A stretch of DNA of 58,057 nt from Legionellales bacterium (GTDB lineage: Bacteria > Pseudomonadota > Gammaproteobacteria > Legionellales > Legionellaceae). The position numbers were made by a program, and so were the translations under genes. Shown piece by piece: positions 9,126 to 18,483 of the stretch (within the stretch, counting starts at the first letter, position 1; every line of letters starts with the position of its first letter). The DNA is taken from the NCBI GenBank assembly GCA_026399195.1, contig JAPLRK010000073.1, forward strand, positions 1-58,057, read 5' to 3'. Below the pieces are notes generated by a model. That model ran no database searches, was not told the origin of the DNA, and was given only the letters and a program-made list of their open reading frames with translations.

Positions 9126-10760
9126 ATGATGCCAAAAGCCGAGCTCAACCAATGGCTCACCGAATTGGCCGATATTTTTCATAAGAATGAGGATCCAGTC
9201 CTTATCCATTATACGGCTTTTGTAGAAATGCCTGAGTTGGCTTTAGGTGTTGTTGAGTTATTAGATGCAATAGATGAGCATGATGAGGAAGAGGAGCGAC
9301 CTTATTATTCTGCCTGTGTGTTTGCCTTGGATATTTGTGTGGCCCAGTTACAGGTGGAGAGTGAGCGGGGGACCAAACTTGCCTTGAAGTGCATGGATCA
9401 ACTGATGACCTTATTGGCAACCCTCATTCAAAAACAAAAGCACACCTTAAGTTTTTGGTTACCCATCCTGAATGCTTTTTATGAAGTTCATGCTGAGTTA
9501 TCACAAGACTTAAAAGACGCTTATCTTGAATTGGCAAGTGTTGAGGATGAGATGTCGCCTGATGAGGAAGCAACCAATTTGAGCTCTATTCGTGAACTCA
9601 TTTTGGAATTATCTGATTTGTCTGTTTTCGATATCGCTGAGAATTTTTTTGCGCAGAGTTATGCCATGCCTCCTGATTTTTTCACCGATCTGGTCTTCGA
9701 TCTTTACAGCATTGAAGAAGGAAAAGAGATTGCCTTACTGACCTTATTGCACCCCAAACAAGAGGTGAGAGACGTGGTGGTAGCAGTTCTTGATCAACTG
9801 ATGGATAACCTCACCTTAAGCCCTATTTCATTGACACGGTTGCAAGCGATTAAAAACTGGTTTCCAGTCTCTTATCACGACCTGTTTCATCGTTGGATTA
9901 AGCTTCAACGGAAAAAAGGGGTGGTTTTTAGTGCGGAGGTAAAATCTCCTGTGATTCGTATCAAGGCGAGCGAGGTCGATGGGAGTGGCGCTCAAGGTGT
10001 TTTTGTTCATTTAAGGACAAAACGGCAACATCGTTTGTGTGGTTTGTTGTTCAAGCTTGGGCTTGGGATCAAAGATGCATGGATAACGCCTGTGATTTCG
10101 AAAAAGGACATCGAGAAGTATTACGACGAGGCCTTCATTGACAGTGTGATGTTGCGGGAAGTGGATCAACTTTATTTGCAATGGATGACCGAGCATTTTT
10201 TAGCGGTAACGATAGCGGTTGGGGGTATGCCTGACTTACATCTCTTAGAAATGCAAGAAGAGTTAGGGTTACAATGGCGGCCGATGAAACTGGATATTCC
10301 TCGGTTGATCGAGGAATTTTCGGTGCAGATAAGTCCCTTCACTGAGGAAAGCATGCAAGAATCGTTCAAACGATCGAAAGCATGGCCTAAGAACAAGTCA
10401 TTTACTGAGTCTTGGTATATGGAAAGTCCAGAGATTGATAAATTGGTCAATCACTGTTGTAGTTTTATCGAAGGAGTGAAAGTCTGTCGTTTCGAGGAGG
10501 CTACTGCGTTGGTCTTCAGTGAGGAGATGGAGCTTCAGCGGGACCGATGGCTGTTTCATTTTTTATGGATGACCCTGTGGTTGAAAGTGCAGGCAAAACC
10601 TCGTGACAAGACATGGAGTGACTGTTTTTTGATTGCCTATGCCATTCATAACGGCCAGGCATTAGACACTATTCCCCTCCTGCATGAAATCTGTTTCCAA
10701 TCCGTGGTGAACAGCATTGAAACCATGCAAGAGCGGCGAACCCATCTTAATCGGCAATAA
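9126..10760 (+). CDS. Uncharacterised 544-aa acidic protein
   Basis: I do not recognise a family. The protein is leucine-rich and acidic, predicted mostly helical, with no signal peptide, no clear membrane segment and no P-loop or other catalytic signature. The N-terminal third (for example ELLDAIDEHDEEEE and repeated helical Leu/Glu stretches) resembles HEAT/TPR-like alpha solenoids in texture, but no repeat period is convincing. Codon use resembles the flanking housekeeping genes. It starts at an ATG-ATG pair 37 bases after the large palindrome and is followed 17 bases after its stop by a small exported protein, so the two may be cotranscribed. Confidence 0.7.
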   Translation: MMPKAELNQWLTELADIFHKNEDPVLIHYTAFVEMPELALGVVELLDAIDEHDEEEERPYYSACVFALDICVAQLQVESERGTKLALKCMDQLMTLLATLIQKQKHTLSFWLPILNAFYEVHAELSQDLKDAYLELASVEDEMSPDEEATNLSSIRELILELSDLSVFDIAENFFAQSYAMPPDFFTDLVFDLYSIEEGKEIALLTLLHPKQEVRDVVVAVLDQLMDNLTLSPISLTRLQAIKNWFPVSYHDLFHRWIKLQRKKGVVFSAEVKSPVIRIKASEVDGSGAQGVFVHLRTKRQHRLCGLLFKLGLGIKDAWITPVISKKDIEKYYDEAFIDSVMLREVDQLYLQWMTEHFLAVTIAVGGMPDLHLLEMQEELGLQWRPMKLDIPRLIEEFSVQISPFTEESMQESFKRSKAWPKNKSFTESWYMESPEIDKLVNHCCSFIEGVKVCRFEEATALVFSEEMELQRDRWLFHFLWMTLWLKVQAKPRDKTWSDCFLIAYAIHNGQALDTIPLLHEICFQSVVNSIETMQERRTHLNRQ

Positions 10761-10777
10761 TAGGAGCCTAATTTTTT

Positions 10778-11272
10778 ATGAAAACCAAATACATGATGAC
10801 ATTATTGGCCTGGTGTTTCTTTTCCCCCGCGGTGATGGCCGATCTGGTCAGTTCTCCTAACCAAATGTTGTTGCCTGAGTTTTATACGGTATACACCAAT
10901 GGCACCGCAGTGATCAATCAGCCAGCTGCTGGCTTTGAAGAACGGACTCTACCCACAACGAACTTGTACAAAGGGATGCCTGGGTGCTACATCGCTTGCT
11001 ATTCGCACCAGAAAGAAAACGCTGTGTACTCAGTTGATGAGGGAGTTTATGTGGTAGGGCAGGTGCGCGTTGCTGGAAAATATTCAGGTCGTGTGTGTGA
11101 GCCTACCAATTTTGCGGGTAAAGATATTACGAATGATCCTACCTTTAAAGCGTTATGCACCGAAAAAGTGGCTGCGTGTGCTGGGAATCTTTGTTGGGCA
11201 GGCGGGGATACTGGCGGGTGGTTTGGTCTTCAACAAAATCCTGTATCCCCCCCTGTAAGTGTTCAGCCATGA
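10778..11272 (+). CDS. Small exported protein with six cysteines
   Basis: 164 aa. The N-terminus is a typical Sec signal peptide: MKTK, a hydrophobic core through WCFFSPAVMA, and likely cleavage after AVMA. The mature part has six cysteines (PGCYIAC, GRVCEP, ALCTEK, AACAGNLC), suggesting disulfides in the periplasm or outside, and a Pro/Val-rich end. No lipobox is visible. A GGAGCC ribosome site (10762-10767) precedes the ATG. No named family is recognised. It follows the unknown 544-aa gene closely. Confidence 0.72.
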   Translation: MKTKYMMTLLAWCFFSPAVMADLVSSPNQMLLPEFYTVYTNGTAVINQPAAGFEERTLPTTNLYKGMPGCYIACYSHQKENAVYSVDEGVYVVGQVRVAGKYSGRVCEPTNFAGKDITNDPTFKALCTEKVAACAGNLCWAGGDTGGWFGLQQNPVSPPVSVQP

Positions 11273-11327
11273 CAGAACCCGTTAGAAGGCGAGACGACTC
11301 TCAAAGTGATAGACATTCAACCAGTGC

Positions 11328-13001
11328 TTATGGATGAACGTTGACCGAGCCTAGTAACTCTTTGGCATGAGCGCGCGTTTGTTCCGTGATGGTGAGTCCT
11401 CCCAGCATGCGTGCGATTTCGTCTATTTTTGCGCTGTCTGCTAATGGGATGATGGTGGAATACGTTTGTTCGTTGTCACTGTGTTTCTGCACCATGAAAT
11501 GATGATCAGCGAAGGACGCCACTTGGGGTTGATGGGTGACGCAAAAGACTTGTAGGCGATCGCTCAGCTGATGTAACAATTGACCGACTAGGGCTGCAGT
11601 TGCTCCACCGATGCCTACGTCTACCTCATCAAACAATAAGGTGGGCGTCGTTCCTCGAACGGCGGTGGTCACATGGATGGCCAGACCAATACGGGAGAGC
11701 TCCCCCCCTGAGGCGATTTTTGAGAGGGTATCCGGGGGCATGCCTGGATTAGTGCAGACGATGTATTCGACCTTATCCAAGCCGTGAGCATGTCGCCTAT
11801 CTAAGGCTGTTAAATGGATGGTGATCCATCCTTTGGGCATCCCCAGTCGTCTAATGATGCTGGTGAGTTCTTCTGTCAGTGTTTTGGCGTATTTCTCTCG
11901 AGAGGCTCGAAGGATTAAGGCCTTTGCATCATAAGCTGCTAGTTGCTGTTCATGCTTCTTTTGTAATAAGGCATGTTCCTGAGAGGATCCCTGTAGGTGA
12001 AGCAGTTGCTCACGTAATATTCTAGCATGGTTTGGAAGTTGGTTTGCTTCTAGATGATATTTGCGTGCTGTTTGATGCAGAAGGCTTATTCGTTCTTCAA
12101 TCAAGTTTAATTGTTCTGGATCAAGAGGTACCTTGGATGCAAAGTGAGACATTTCATCGCGTGCTTCTTCGCATTGAATGAGGGCGTTTTGGAGGAGTTC
12201 TTGGGTGTTCTTGATTTGAGGTTGGTCAACGGGTAAGGTGGCCAGTCCTTGCAACATGTGATTCAAGGCTTTGATGAGGCCTGTGTGCTCGTCGGAGGTT
12301 AATCCATCGAGGATTTGTTGACCAACCTCTAAGTATTCTACGGCATGATGCAACAGCTGATGTTCTTCATGCAATCGTTGCATTTCACCGTCTTGCAGGC
12401 CAAGGGCTTCTAATTCATCATATTGCGCTTGTAAAAAGGTTATTTCTTCTTGCTGTTCGTTTTTGCTTTTGAGCATGTTTAATGCGTGCTCCGTCTCCTG
12501 CGATTGATAATAGAGGGTTGATAGGTCCTCTTGGAGGGAAGTATGTTTCGCATATTGATCCAACTGTTGACGATGGGTGGCATGTTGCAGTAGGGTTTGG
12601 TGCTGATGTTGGCCATGAATATCCACGAGCATTTCACTGAGTTCTTTGATTTTTTGCAACGGGAAGGGTTGGCCATTGATGTAAGATTTGGAGCGTCCTT
12701 CAGCAAAAATGATGCGACGCAGTACGATGTCACCAGCATCTGTTGAGATGTCTAATTCTGTACAAAAGAGGCTCGGGGGTGATCCGGGCTCCATGTGAAA
12801 ACAGGCGCTTATTTCACATCTATCCGCTCCAAGTCGAATGACCGACGCATCGGCACGCTCGCCAAGAGCCAGCATCAAGGCATCGATCATAATGGACTTT
12901 CCAGCCCCCGTCTCTCCTGTGAACGCGGACATCCCCTTAGAAAAGTCTAATTCAAGGTGCGCTACAATAGTATAATTGTCGATACATAATGACGTGAGCA
13001 T
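11328..13001 (-). CDS. recN: DNA repair protein RecN
   Basis: RecN is an SMC-like ATPase acting in double-strand break repair. The head domain is split between the two ends: Walker A GETGAGKS at about residues 29-36, then at the C-terminus IASGGELSRIGLA (ABC signature) and LLFDEVDVGIGG (Walker B). Between them is a coiled-coil stretch of about 160-370 rich in Gln/Glu/Leu (LLHEEHQ- and QEEITFLQAQYDELEAL-like segments). 557 aa equals the family norm (553 in E. coli). It lies 9 bases downstream of nadK on the same strand, an arrangement also seen in other gammaproteobacteria. No LexA box was identified directly upstream because the gene is internal to the unit. Confidence 0.96.
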   Translation of the reverse strand: MLTSLCIDNYTIVAHLELDFSKGMSAFTGETGAGKSIMIDALMLALGERADASVIRLGADRCEISACFHMEPGSPPSLFCTELDISTDAGDIVLRRIIFAEGRSKSYINGQPFPLQKIKELSEMLVDIHGQHQHQTLLQHATHRQQLDQYAKHTSLQEDLSTLYYQSQETEHALNMLKSKNEQQEEITFLQAQYDELEALGLQDGEMQRLHEEHQLLHHAVEYLEVGQQILDGLTSDEHTGLIKALNHMLQGLATLPVDQPQIKNTQELLQNALIQCEEARDEMSHFASKVPLDPEQLNLIEERISLLHQTARKYHLEANQLPNHARILREQLLHLQGSSQEHALLQKKHEQQLAAYDAKALILRASREKYAKTLTEELTSIIRRLGMPKGWITIHLTALDRRHAHGLDKVEYIVCTNPGMPPDTLSKIASGGELSRIGLAIHVTTAVRGTTPTLLFDEVDVGIGGATAALVGQLLHQLSDRLQVFCVTHQPQVASFADHHFMVQKHSDNEQTYSTIIPLADSAKIDEIARMLGGLTITEQTRAHAKELLGSVNVHP

Positions 13002-13010
13002 AGTCTATAC

Positions 13011-13904
13011 CTATGGTTTCATTCCCCAGCCTAATTTAATTCGTAAGGTATCATAATAGTGATGGTCCGATGGATGCAATAGTCTTACGAGCCTTTCATT
13101 TTTTTCAATCGCCACATGTTGGTTCGGTTTGACGATATGCGACTCATGGCCATCACAACTTAGGCGTAAATCACACTCATTGATTTCGCTGATCTTTAAA
13201 TCAATTTTTGCTTGCCCATCGATGACCAGGGGGCGAGAACTCAAGCTGTGTGAAAACATGGGGATCACCACTATGGCGTTGAGCTCTGGATGCATGATGG
13301 GGCCGCCAGCGGACAAAGCATAGGCTGTAGAGCCTGTTGGGGTGGCAACAATCAGTCCATCAGCGCGATGATGACTGACGAATTCTTGATTAATGGTGAT
13401 GTCGAATTCCACCAAATGCGTCTCATTGCCGCGAGCTAATACCACGTCATTGAGTGCATCCCCTTGGTAATAAGTCACCCCTTCCTCATCATAAATGCGC
13501 GTGTTAAGCAAAAAACGCATTTCTTCACGATAGTGCCCCGCTAGGACTCGACTTAGCTCGGATTCGATATCTTGAGGGCTGATGTCTGTTAAAAAACCCA
13601 AACGCCCGCGATTGATCCCAATCACAGGCACATTCACATTCACATGGAGGGCCAAACGAGCAGCCGAGAGCATGCTGCCATCTCCACCAACCACCACAAT
13701 CAAATCAGTTTTGTCACTCATGGCGGCTTTGTCTAAAATGGGAAGATCAAGGTTAAAGTGAGCCGCGGTGTCCTCATCGACAAAGGTGTTTATTTTCAAA
13801 AGATTGAGAAAACCTATCAAGCGCTGTAAGGTTTCATTCACATTTTGATTGGCACGATGTTGCCGCGCATACAAGATGATCCGTTGAAAATGTAGCTTTG
13901 ACAT
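13011..13904 (-). CDS. nadK: NAD kinase
   Basis: Phosphorylates NAD+ to NADP+. The 297-aa protein shows the family hallmarks: [15 protein letters not shown] (the GGDGS catalytic loop, near residue 73), [13 protein letters not shown], the NE/D region LNDVVLARG, and the C-terminal [16 protein letters not shown] motif followed by RPLVI. AGGAGC precedes the ATG. The gene sits between typA and recN, transcribed with recN. Length and motifs are normal. Confidence 0.96.
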   Translation of the reverse strand: MSKLHFQRIILYARQHRANQNVNETLQRLIGFLNLLKINTFVDEDTAAHFNLDLPILDKAAMSDKTDLIVVVGGDGSMLSAARLALHVNVNVPVIGINRGRLGFLTDISPQDIESELSRVLAGHYREEMRFLLNTRIYDEEGVTYYQGDALNDVVLARGNETHLVEFDITINQEFVSHHRADGLIVATPTGSTAYALSAGGPIMHPELNAIVVIPMFSHSLSSRPLVIDGQAKIDLKISEINECDLRLSCDGHESHIVKPNQHVAIEKNERLVRLLHPSDHHYYDTLRIKLGWGMKP

Positions 13905-13913
13905 GCACAGCTC

Positions 13914-15743
13914 CTAAACTTTGTCGTCGTTGTTCGTTCGCTGTGTTCGTTTGCGATCTTGCTCCTTTAGCTCTTTTTTTCGAAGACGAATAGAGAGCGG
14001 GGTCACCTCGACTAACTCATCATCATCAATGAACTCCAAAGCTTGTTCTAGGGAGTATTTCACGGCAGGTGTCAGCACGATATTTTCATCTGTACCCGAG
14101 GCTCGCATGTTCGTGAGTTGTTTTTCTTTGGTCACATTGACAACCAAATCATTATCCCGAGAATGAATACCGACGATCATGCCTTCATAACATGCGGCTT
14201 GTGGTTCCAGAAACAAACGACCTCGCTCTTGTAAATTAAACAGGGCGAATCCGCGCGCAGTCCCATGGCAGTTGGAAATCAGGACCCCACTGTTACGTTT
14301 ACCGATACGACCTCGATGTGCAGGTCCGTAGTGATCAAACACATGATAAAGCAAACCAGTGCCTGAGGTAGCTGACAAGAATTCGGTATGAAAGCCTATC
14401 AAGCCTCGTGTAGGAACGAGGTAGTCCAGACGAACTCGGCCTTTGCCATCTGGGACCATATTTTGTAATTCGCCACGGCGCTCGCCTAATTTTTCCATGA
14501 TCCCACCTTGATGGGTTTCCTCGATGTCAACGGTCACTCGTTCATAAGGTTCAAGAAGGACGCCCTCCTCTTCGCGAAGAATAACTTCGGGCTTTGAAAT
14601 GGCTAATTCATAGCCTTCCCGACGCATGGTTTCGATGAGGATGGATAAGTGTAATTCTCCACGGCCGGAAACTCGGAATTTATCAGGATCATCATTGTCA
14701 TCAACGCGTAATGCAACGTTATGTAAAAGTTCTGTTTGTAATCGTTCACGAATTTTTCGGCTGGTGACGAATTTACCTTCAAGACCTGCAAAAGGGGAAT
14801 CATTGACTTGGAATGTCATGCTGATAGTAGGTTCGTCGACCATGAGTGGGGGTAGGGCTTCTACGGTGTTTGGATCACAGATGGTGTCCGAAATATTCAG
14901 TAGATCAATCCCGGTGATGGCAATGATATCGCCAGCACGGGCTTCTTCGATTTCTACCCTGTCAAGGCCTTTAAAGCCAAGTAATTGCAAAATACGGCCA
15001 GAGCGTATTTTTTGATCTTTATCAATGATTTTAACGGTGGATTTGGCCAAAATATGACCTCGGCTCACACGACCAATGCCAATCGTTCCGACGTAAGAGG
15101 AATAATCAAGCGAGCTGATTTGCATTTGAAAAGGTCCATTGGCATCCACATTGGGGGCGGGCACGCGGTCCAAAATCGTTTGCAATAGGGGATCCATGTT
15201 GTCGTTAGCGTCTTTTAGTTCTAGTTTGGCATAGCCATTCAAGGCAGAAGCATAGACGATGGGGAAATCAAGTTGGACATCATTTGCGCCTAAATTGTCA
15301 AAAAGATCAAAGACTTGGTCAACGACCCAATCGGGTCTAGCGCCTGGACGGTCGATTTTATTGATGACGACAATAGGATTTAAGCCTTGAGCAAAGGCCT
15401 TTTGGGTCACAAAACGCGTTTGCGGCATGGGGCCATCAACAGCATCCACCAATAACAGCACGCTATCCACCATGGAAAGAATACGTTCCACTTCGCCCCC
15501 GAAGTCGGCGTGTCCTGGTGTGTCAACAATATTGATTTGGTGATCATGCCAGTGGACGGAGGTATTTTTGGCAAGAATGGTGATGCCACGCTCTTTTTCT
15601 AATGCATTGGAATCCATCAAGCGCTCGACTTTGGGGGCGCGTTCATTCAGTGTGCCTGTTTGTTGTAATAGTTTATCAACCAGTGTTGTTTTACCGTGAT
15701 CAACGTGGGCGATGATGGCAATGTTGCGGATTTTTTCAATCAT
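13914..15743 (-). CDS. typA: Translational GTPase TypA/BipA
   Basis: A ribosome-associated GTPase of the EF-G superfamily that assists 50S assembly at low temperature and stress responses. G1 [15 protein letters not shown] is at residues 12-26, G2 region ERGITI, G3 [12 protein letters not shown]4 NKIDRPGA, followed by beta-barrel domains and the BipA-specific C-terminal domain ([14 protein letters not shown] region and SIRLRKKEL). 609 aa is standard. AAGGC precedes the ATG. The 5' gap to the divergent small gene (15744-15900) should hold promoters for both. It is the first gene of a probable typA-nadK-recN unit, with 9-base gaps. Confidence 0.97.
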   Translation of the reverse strand: MIEKIRNIAIIAHVDHGKTTLVDKLLQQTGTLNERAPKVERLMDSNALEKERGITILAKNTSVHWHDHQINIVDTPGHADFGGEVERILSMVDSVLLLVDAVDGPMPQTRFVTQKAFAQGLNPIVVINKIDRPGARPDWVVDQVFDLFDNLGANDVQLDFPIVYASALNGYAKLELKDANDNMDPLLQTILDRVPAPNVDANGPFQMQISSLDYSSYVGTIGIGRVSRGHILAKSTVKIIDKDQKIRSGRILQLLGFKGLDRVEIEEARAGDIIAITGIDLLNISDTICDPNTVEALPPLMVDEPTISMTFQVNDSPFAGLEGKFVTSRKIRERLQTELLHNVALRVDDNDDPDKFRVSGRGELHLSILIETMRREGYELAISKPEVILREEEGVLLEPYERVTVDIEETHQGGIMEKLGERRGELQNMVPDGKGRVRLDYLVPTRGLIGFHTEFLSATSGTGLLYHVFDHYGPAHRGRIGKRNSGVLISNCHGTARGFALFNLQERGRLFLEPQAACYEGMIVGIHSRDNDLVVNVTKEKQLTNMRASGTDENIVLTPAVKYSLEQALEFIDDDELVEVTPLSIRLRKKELKEQDRKRTQRTNNDDKV

Positions 15744-15900
15744 GATGAGCCTTTAATGGGGGGAGATGGCAGGAATGCATAGGACCGGGCATTATACATG
15801 AAACACGCTTTGAATCCCACCCCCTCGTTTTTGTTATAAAACATGGCAAATGGCACAACTTTTGCTACACTCATAGTAAGCCCCATCAAAGCGAGTGATC

Positions 15901-16392
15901 ATGAAAAAATTGATTTTACATCCGACCGATACGTGTCAATGGCATGCTCTGGTGAATGAAGCACAAGCAAAAACCCGGCTGGTCCTTGATGAAAACACGG
16001 AGAGTTACCTGGTTTTTTTACTCATGCGTTTTTCACAAACGACGCATTTGATGGAGTCTGTGATTGCGTTGGATTTTTTGGAGTCTATGCAGCTTCAGGG
16101 AAAGAGGCAAGTAGAGCTTCTACGTGATGTGGGTGATAAAAGCTTATTGTTCTGCGGTCTTTTCCCAGGAATGGCGCAAAAGCGGAATGTACGCTTGGAT
16201 TATTTCAGTGAGATGGGACAAGCTGCATATCTAACGGTCAGTGAGCTTGAAGCCCGCGAACTGGCGCAGTTGTACTACCAACTCAGCACGCAATTCACAA
16301 CAATGCAGCACATTTTGCAAGCCATGGGCGGAAATTCACAACACAGGGCGGTTGATGAGGTGATGCTGATCACGCCTAAAAATGTGCACTAG
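15901..16392 (+). CDS. Small conserved-looking cytosolic protein, unknown function
   Basis: 163 aa from the ATG at 15901 (a GTG two codons earlier is possible). The sequence is helical, with no signal peptide or membrane segment; it begins MKKLILHPTDTCQWHALV and contains LLMRFSQTTHLMESVIALDFLES and RELAQLYYQLSTQF. I have an impression of similar unnamed proteins in Legionella and Coxiella but recognise no domain. The gene is divergent from typA. Its TAG stop overlaps the TAG stop of the convergent membrane protein gene on a shared CTAG (16389-16392), so the two transcripts must run into each other. Confidence 0.65.
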   Translation: MKKLILHPTDTCQWHALVNEAQAKTRLVLDENTESYLVFLLMRFSQTTHLMESVIALDFLESMQLQGKRQVELLRDVGDKSLLFCGLFPGMAQKRNVRLDYFSEMGQAAYLTVSELEARELAQLYYQLSTQFTTMQHILQAMGGNSQHRAVDEVMLITPKNVH

Positions 16393-18287
16393 TAAACCCG
16401 TTGAGGGAGATCTTGTAGGAACAGCGTCGTTTCAGTGGGGCCTGTGTCAAAAAATCGATGTTGGCTGTAGATGGGATCGGCTTTTGCTTGATCTAGTCTA
16501 GCCTTCATCTGTGATCTATTCGTGGGATCTATTTGTTTCAAGTCTTCTTGAAGTGTTGTCAACGCATTGATTTTTTTTAGGGCCACTTCGCGACCAAAAG
16601 TCACAGAGCTTAACTGTTTTTCTTTGTGACGTTCTATGCGATACAACAACTGTTCTTTTTGCCACTGGGCAGAGGGTCGTTTTGCCTCTTTTGGGATTCG
16701 AGTGGCCTCGGTTTTGGGTGTTCCCTTTTGTTTATCCCAAGCGTTTTTAAAGCTTAGAGCTGCTCGGGTGCCGTTGTTGTTTTGAGAGCTTAGATGATCC
16801 CAAACAGCGGCTAGGAAATAAATAGGAGTCGCTATGAATTGAATCAGACGGGTTGGGAGATCCATATTATGATGATGTCCATGACCAGCCCCCAGTCGTT
16901 CATCCAACAGATCTTGTTGATGGTGAGCGCTATGATGGTCACTATGTTCGTGTGTATCATGACCTACAAAGTAATGAAAGTCCTCAAAGCCTTCGCTGAT
17001 GATCCCTAAGAGTGCTGAGAGTACTTGAGATACGCCGGGGACTCGGTCGGCGGTTAATCCTATGCTCACCAAATGACCTAGAAAAAAGAGGATTCTAAGG
17101 GGCATGATGGTGATTTTTAATAAAAATCGAAAGGGATTCAGAAGCTGCAAGGTGTTTTCACTAGCGCGGACTTTCTGGAAGCCTTCTTTGATGGATGCCA
17201 TGGCGCGTGAGAAAAAACCGTCGGACGTTTTCGTGGCCTCATCTATCAATTCTAAAGATTCACTGGTGTTTTGAAGATTAAAAACTAGGGCGGAAAGTCC
17301 CGTGATGATAGGGTTTACAATACCCATGATGAAGGTTGGTAGTTTTGCCATCCACGAGAACAGTGGACGAGCTTCTTGTGCTACAGTCCACCAGGTGCCG
17401 GCAGTACAAAGGGTAAGTGCAACCGCTAAAAGGACCAAGCAAGCTGCCATCGTCGTCATAAATACATTTCTCAGCGTGAAGCCTTGGCTCAAGTCTTGAC
17501 GAAGCTTGTGATACCAGTTTTTGAGTGTGTCGTTGGTCATCATATCGGTGACGGCATTGTAGGTCAGAAACCCATAAGCGGTGCCTGCAATGAGGGCCAT
17601 AGGGACTATTATGATGGGCAAGGCGGTGATGGATATCGTGGCCAGGAATGGAATGATAGCAAATGCTTCCATTAAGAGATAAGTCGTGCCAAGGCTCATA
17701 AAGAGCGCGGCAACGGTACTGAAAGCTTTGACACCTTGAAAGGTTTGTTGACGTTTGGTGAAACGTTCAATGCATGCCGTTTGTTCGTGTAACAAAAGCC
17801 ACTGACGTAATTCTTGTTCATAGGGGGTTGGTTTGTCATGTGAGGGATGAAGGGCCAGAAAAAGTTCATGTGAAAATCGCTTTTCCATGTCTGTTAAGGT
17901 TTTCTCTACACGCCGTTTTTGCAGTCGACCCATCTTGTCTAGCTTTTTATGGCCAAATCGATGGTGTAAATGGAGTTGAATCTGGTAGTCCTTGAAAAAG
18001 GCTGGGCACGGCTCTGTGTTGACATTTGGGAAATGAGTTCGTAAATATTCCCTAGCCATTTGATGTTGAAGTGCCTTGTGTTTAAAAAGCTTGCTCCATG
18101 CATTGGTGATGTTCTGCAAATAAATTTCACCTTCATAAGCGACCGAAAGTCCAAAAGCTGTAAAGGCAAGCGGAAGTACGGGCCAAAGGACGAACATGCC
18201 GCCAAAACTTAAGCAACCAAGAATGATGCTGGCTCCTGAGGTTAGGAGCGACAAAGAGAGATTCCGAGGTGCTTTTTTTAGGGCCAT
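16389..18287 (-). CDS. Polytopic His-rich membrane protein, candidate MavN/IroT-like iron transporter effector
   Basis: 632 aa with about eight hydrophobic segments: roughly residues 12-50 (two), 187-245 (two or three), 275-300, 312-336, 385-410 and 478-497. A loop at 443-473 is packed with histidines (HDTHEHSDHH, then GHGHHH), a likely metal site. A good Fur box lies about 45-65 bases upstream, so iron probably represses it. Legionella MavN/IroT is a Fur-regulated membrane effector of similar size and topology that brings iron across the vacuole membrane; I recall it being reported in Legionella and Rickettsiella. I cannot compare sequences here, so the identity is an inference from size, topology, histidines and regulation. 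It overlaps the neighbouring gene's stop. Confidence 0.6.
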   Translation of the reverse strand: MALKKAPRNLSLSLLTSGASIILGCLSFGGMFVLWPVLPLAFTAFGLSVAYEGEIYLQNITNAWSKLFKHKALQHQMAREYLRTHFPNVNTEPCPAFFKDYQIQLHLHHRFGHKKLDKMGRLQKRRVEKTLTDMEKRFSHELFLALHPSHDKPTPYEQELRQWLLLHEQTACIERFTKRQQTFQGVKAFSTVAALFMSLGTTYLLMEAFAIIPFLATISITALPIIIVPMALIAGTAYGFLTYNAVTDMMTNDTLKNWYHKLRQDLSQGFTLRNVFMTTMAACLVLLAVALTLCTAGTWWTVAQEARPLFSWMAKLPTFIMGIVNPIITGLSALVFNLQNTSESLELIDEATKTSDGFFSRAMASIKEGFQKVRASENTLQLLNPFRFLLKITIMPLRILFFLGHLVSIGLTADRVPGVSQVLSALLGIISEGFEDFHYFVGHDTHEHSDHHSAHHQQDLLDERLGAGHGHHHNMDLPTRLIQFIATPIYFLAAVWDHLSSQNNNGTRAALSFKNAWDKQKGTPKTEATRIPKEAKRPSAQWQKEQLLYRIERHKEKQLSSVTFGREVALKKINALTTLQEDLKQIDPTNRSQMKARLDQAKADPIYSQHRFFDTGPTETTLFLQDLPQRVY

Positions 18288-18330
18288 GGTTGATTTACTC
18301 GATATACAATAGAAAGGACACTTTAACTCA

Positions 18331-18352
18331 AATGAAAATGATTATCAATAAC
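18331..18352 (-). promoter_or_regulatory. Fur box overlapping the promoter of the His-rich membrane protein
   Basis: On the minus strand the site contains an exact TGATAATCATT core (18337-18347), and about 15 of 18 positions fit the classical GATAATGATAATCATTATC consensus. It overlaps a TTGATA that can act as -35, with TAAAGT 17 bases downstream; an alternative pair is TTGAGT-17-TGTATA. The target start codon is at 18287. Iron-bound Fur would block polymerase here. Confidence 0.7.
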
Positions 18353-18444
18353 AGAATGGTTAAAAAAAGTAATAATTTGGTTGGCTGATGATGGCAGCAG
18401 GGATGTTGTATGGGGTTGTTCAGTAGAGAGTCTGGGTGGAAATG

Positions 18445-18469
18445 GCATTGAGGGCATTGCCCTCAATGC
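18445..18469. repeat. Small GC-rich hairpin downstream of the repeat protein gene
   Basis: A near-perfect palindrome, GCATTGAGGGCA and its complement around a single base (realistically a 10-bp stem with a 5-base loop). It lies just after the stop of the Ala/Pro-repeat gene at 18484. No U-run follows on either strand, so it may stabilise the mRNA end rather than terminate by itself. The rest of 18353-18483 shows nothing recognisable. Confidence 0.5.
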
Positions 18470-18483
18470 AAAAGGTTGGAGGG

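Noticed and set aside
9018-9209. Minus-strand 63-aa ORF containing PLANARGSD
   Set aside because: It is only a translation of the palindrome and its flanks, overlaps tex and the next gene, and lacks a ribosome site.
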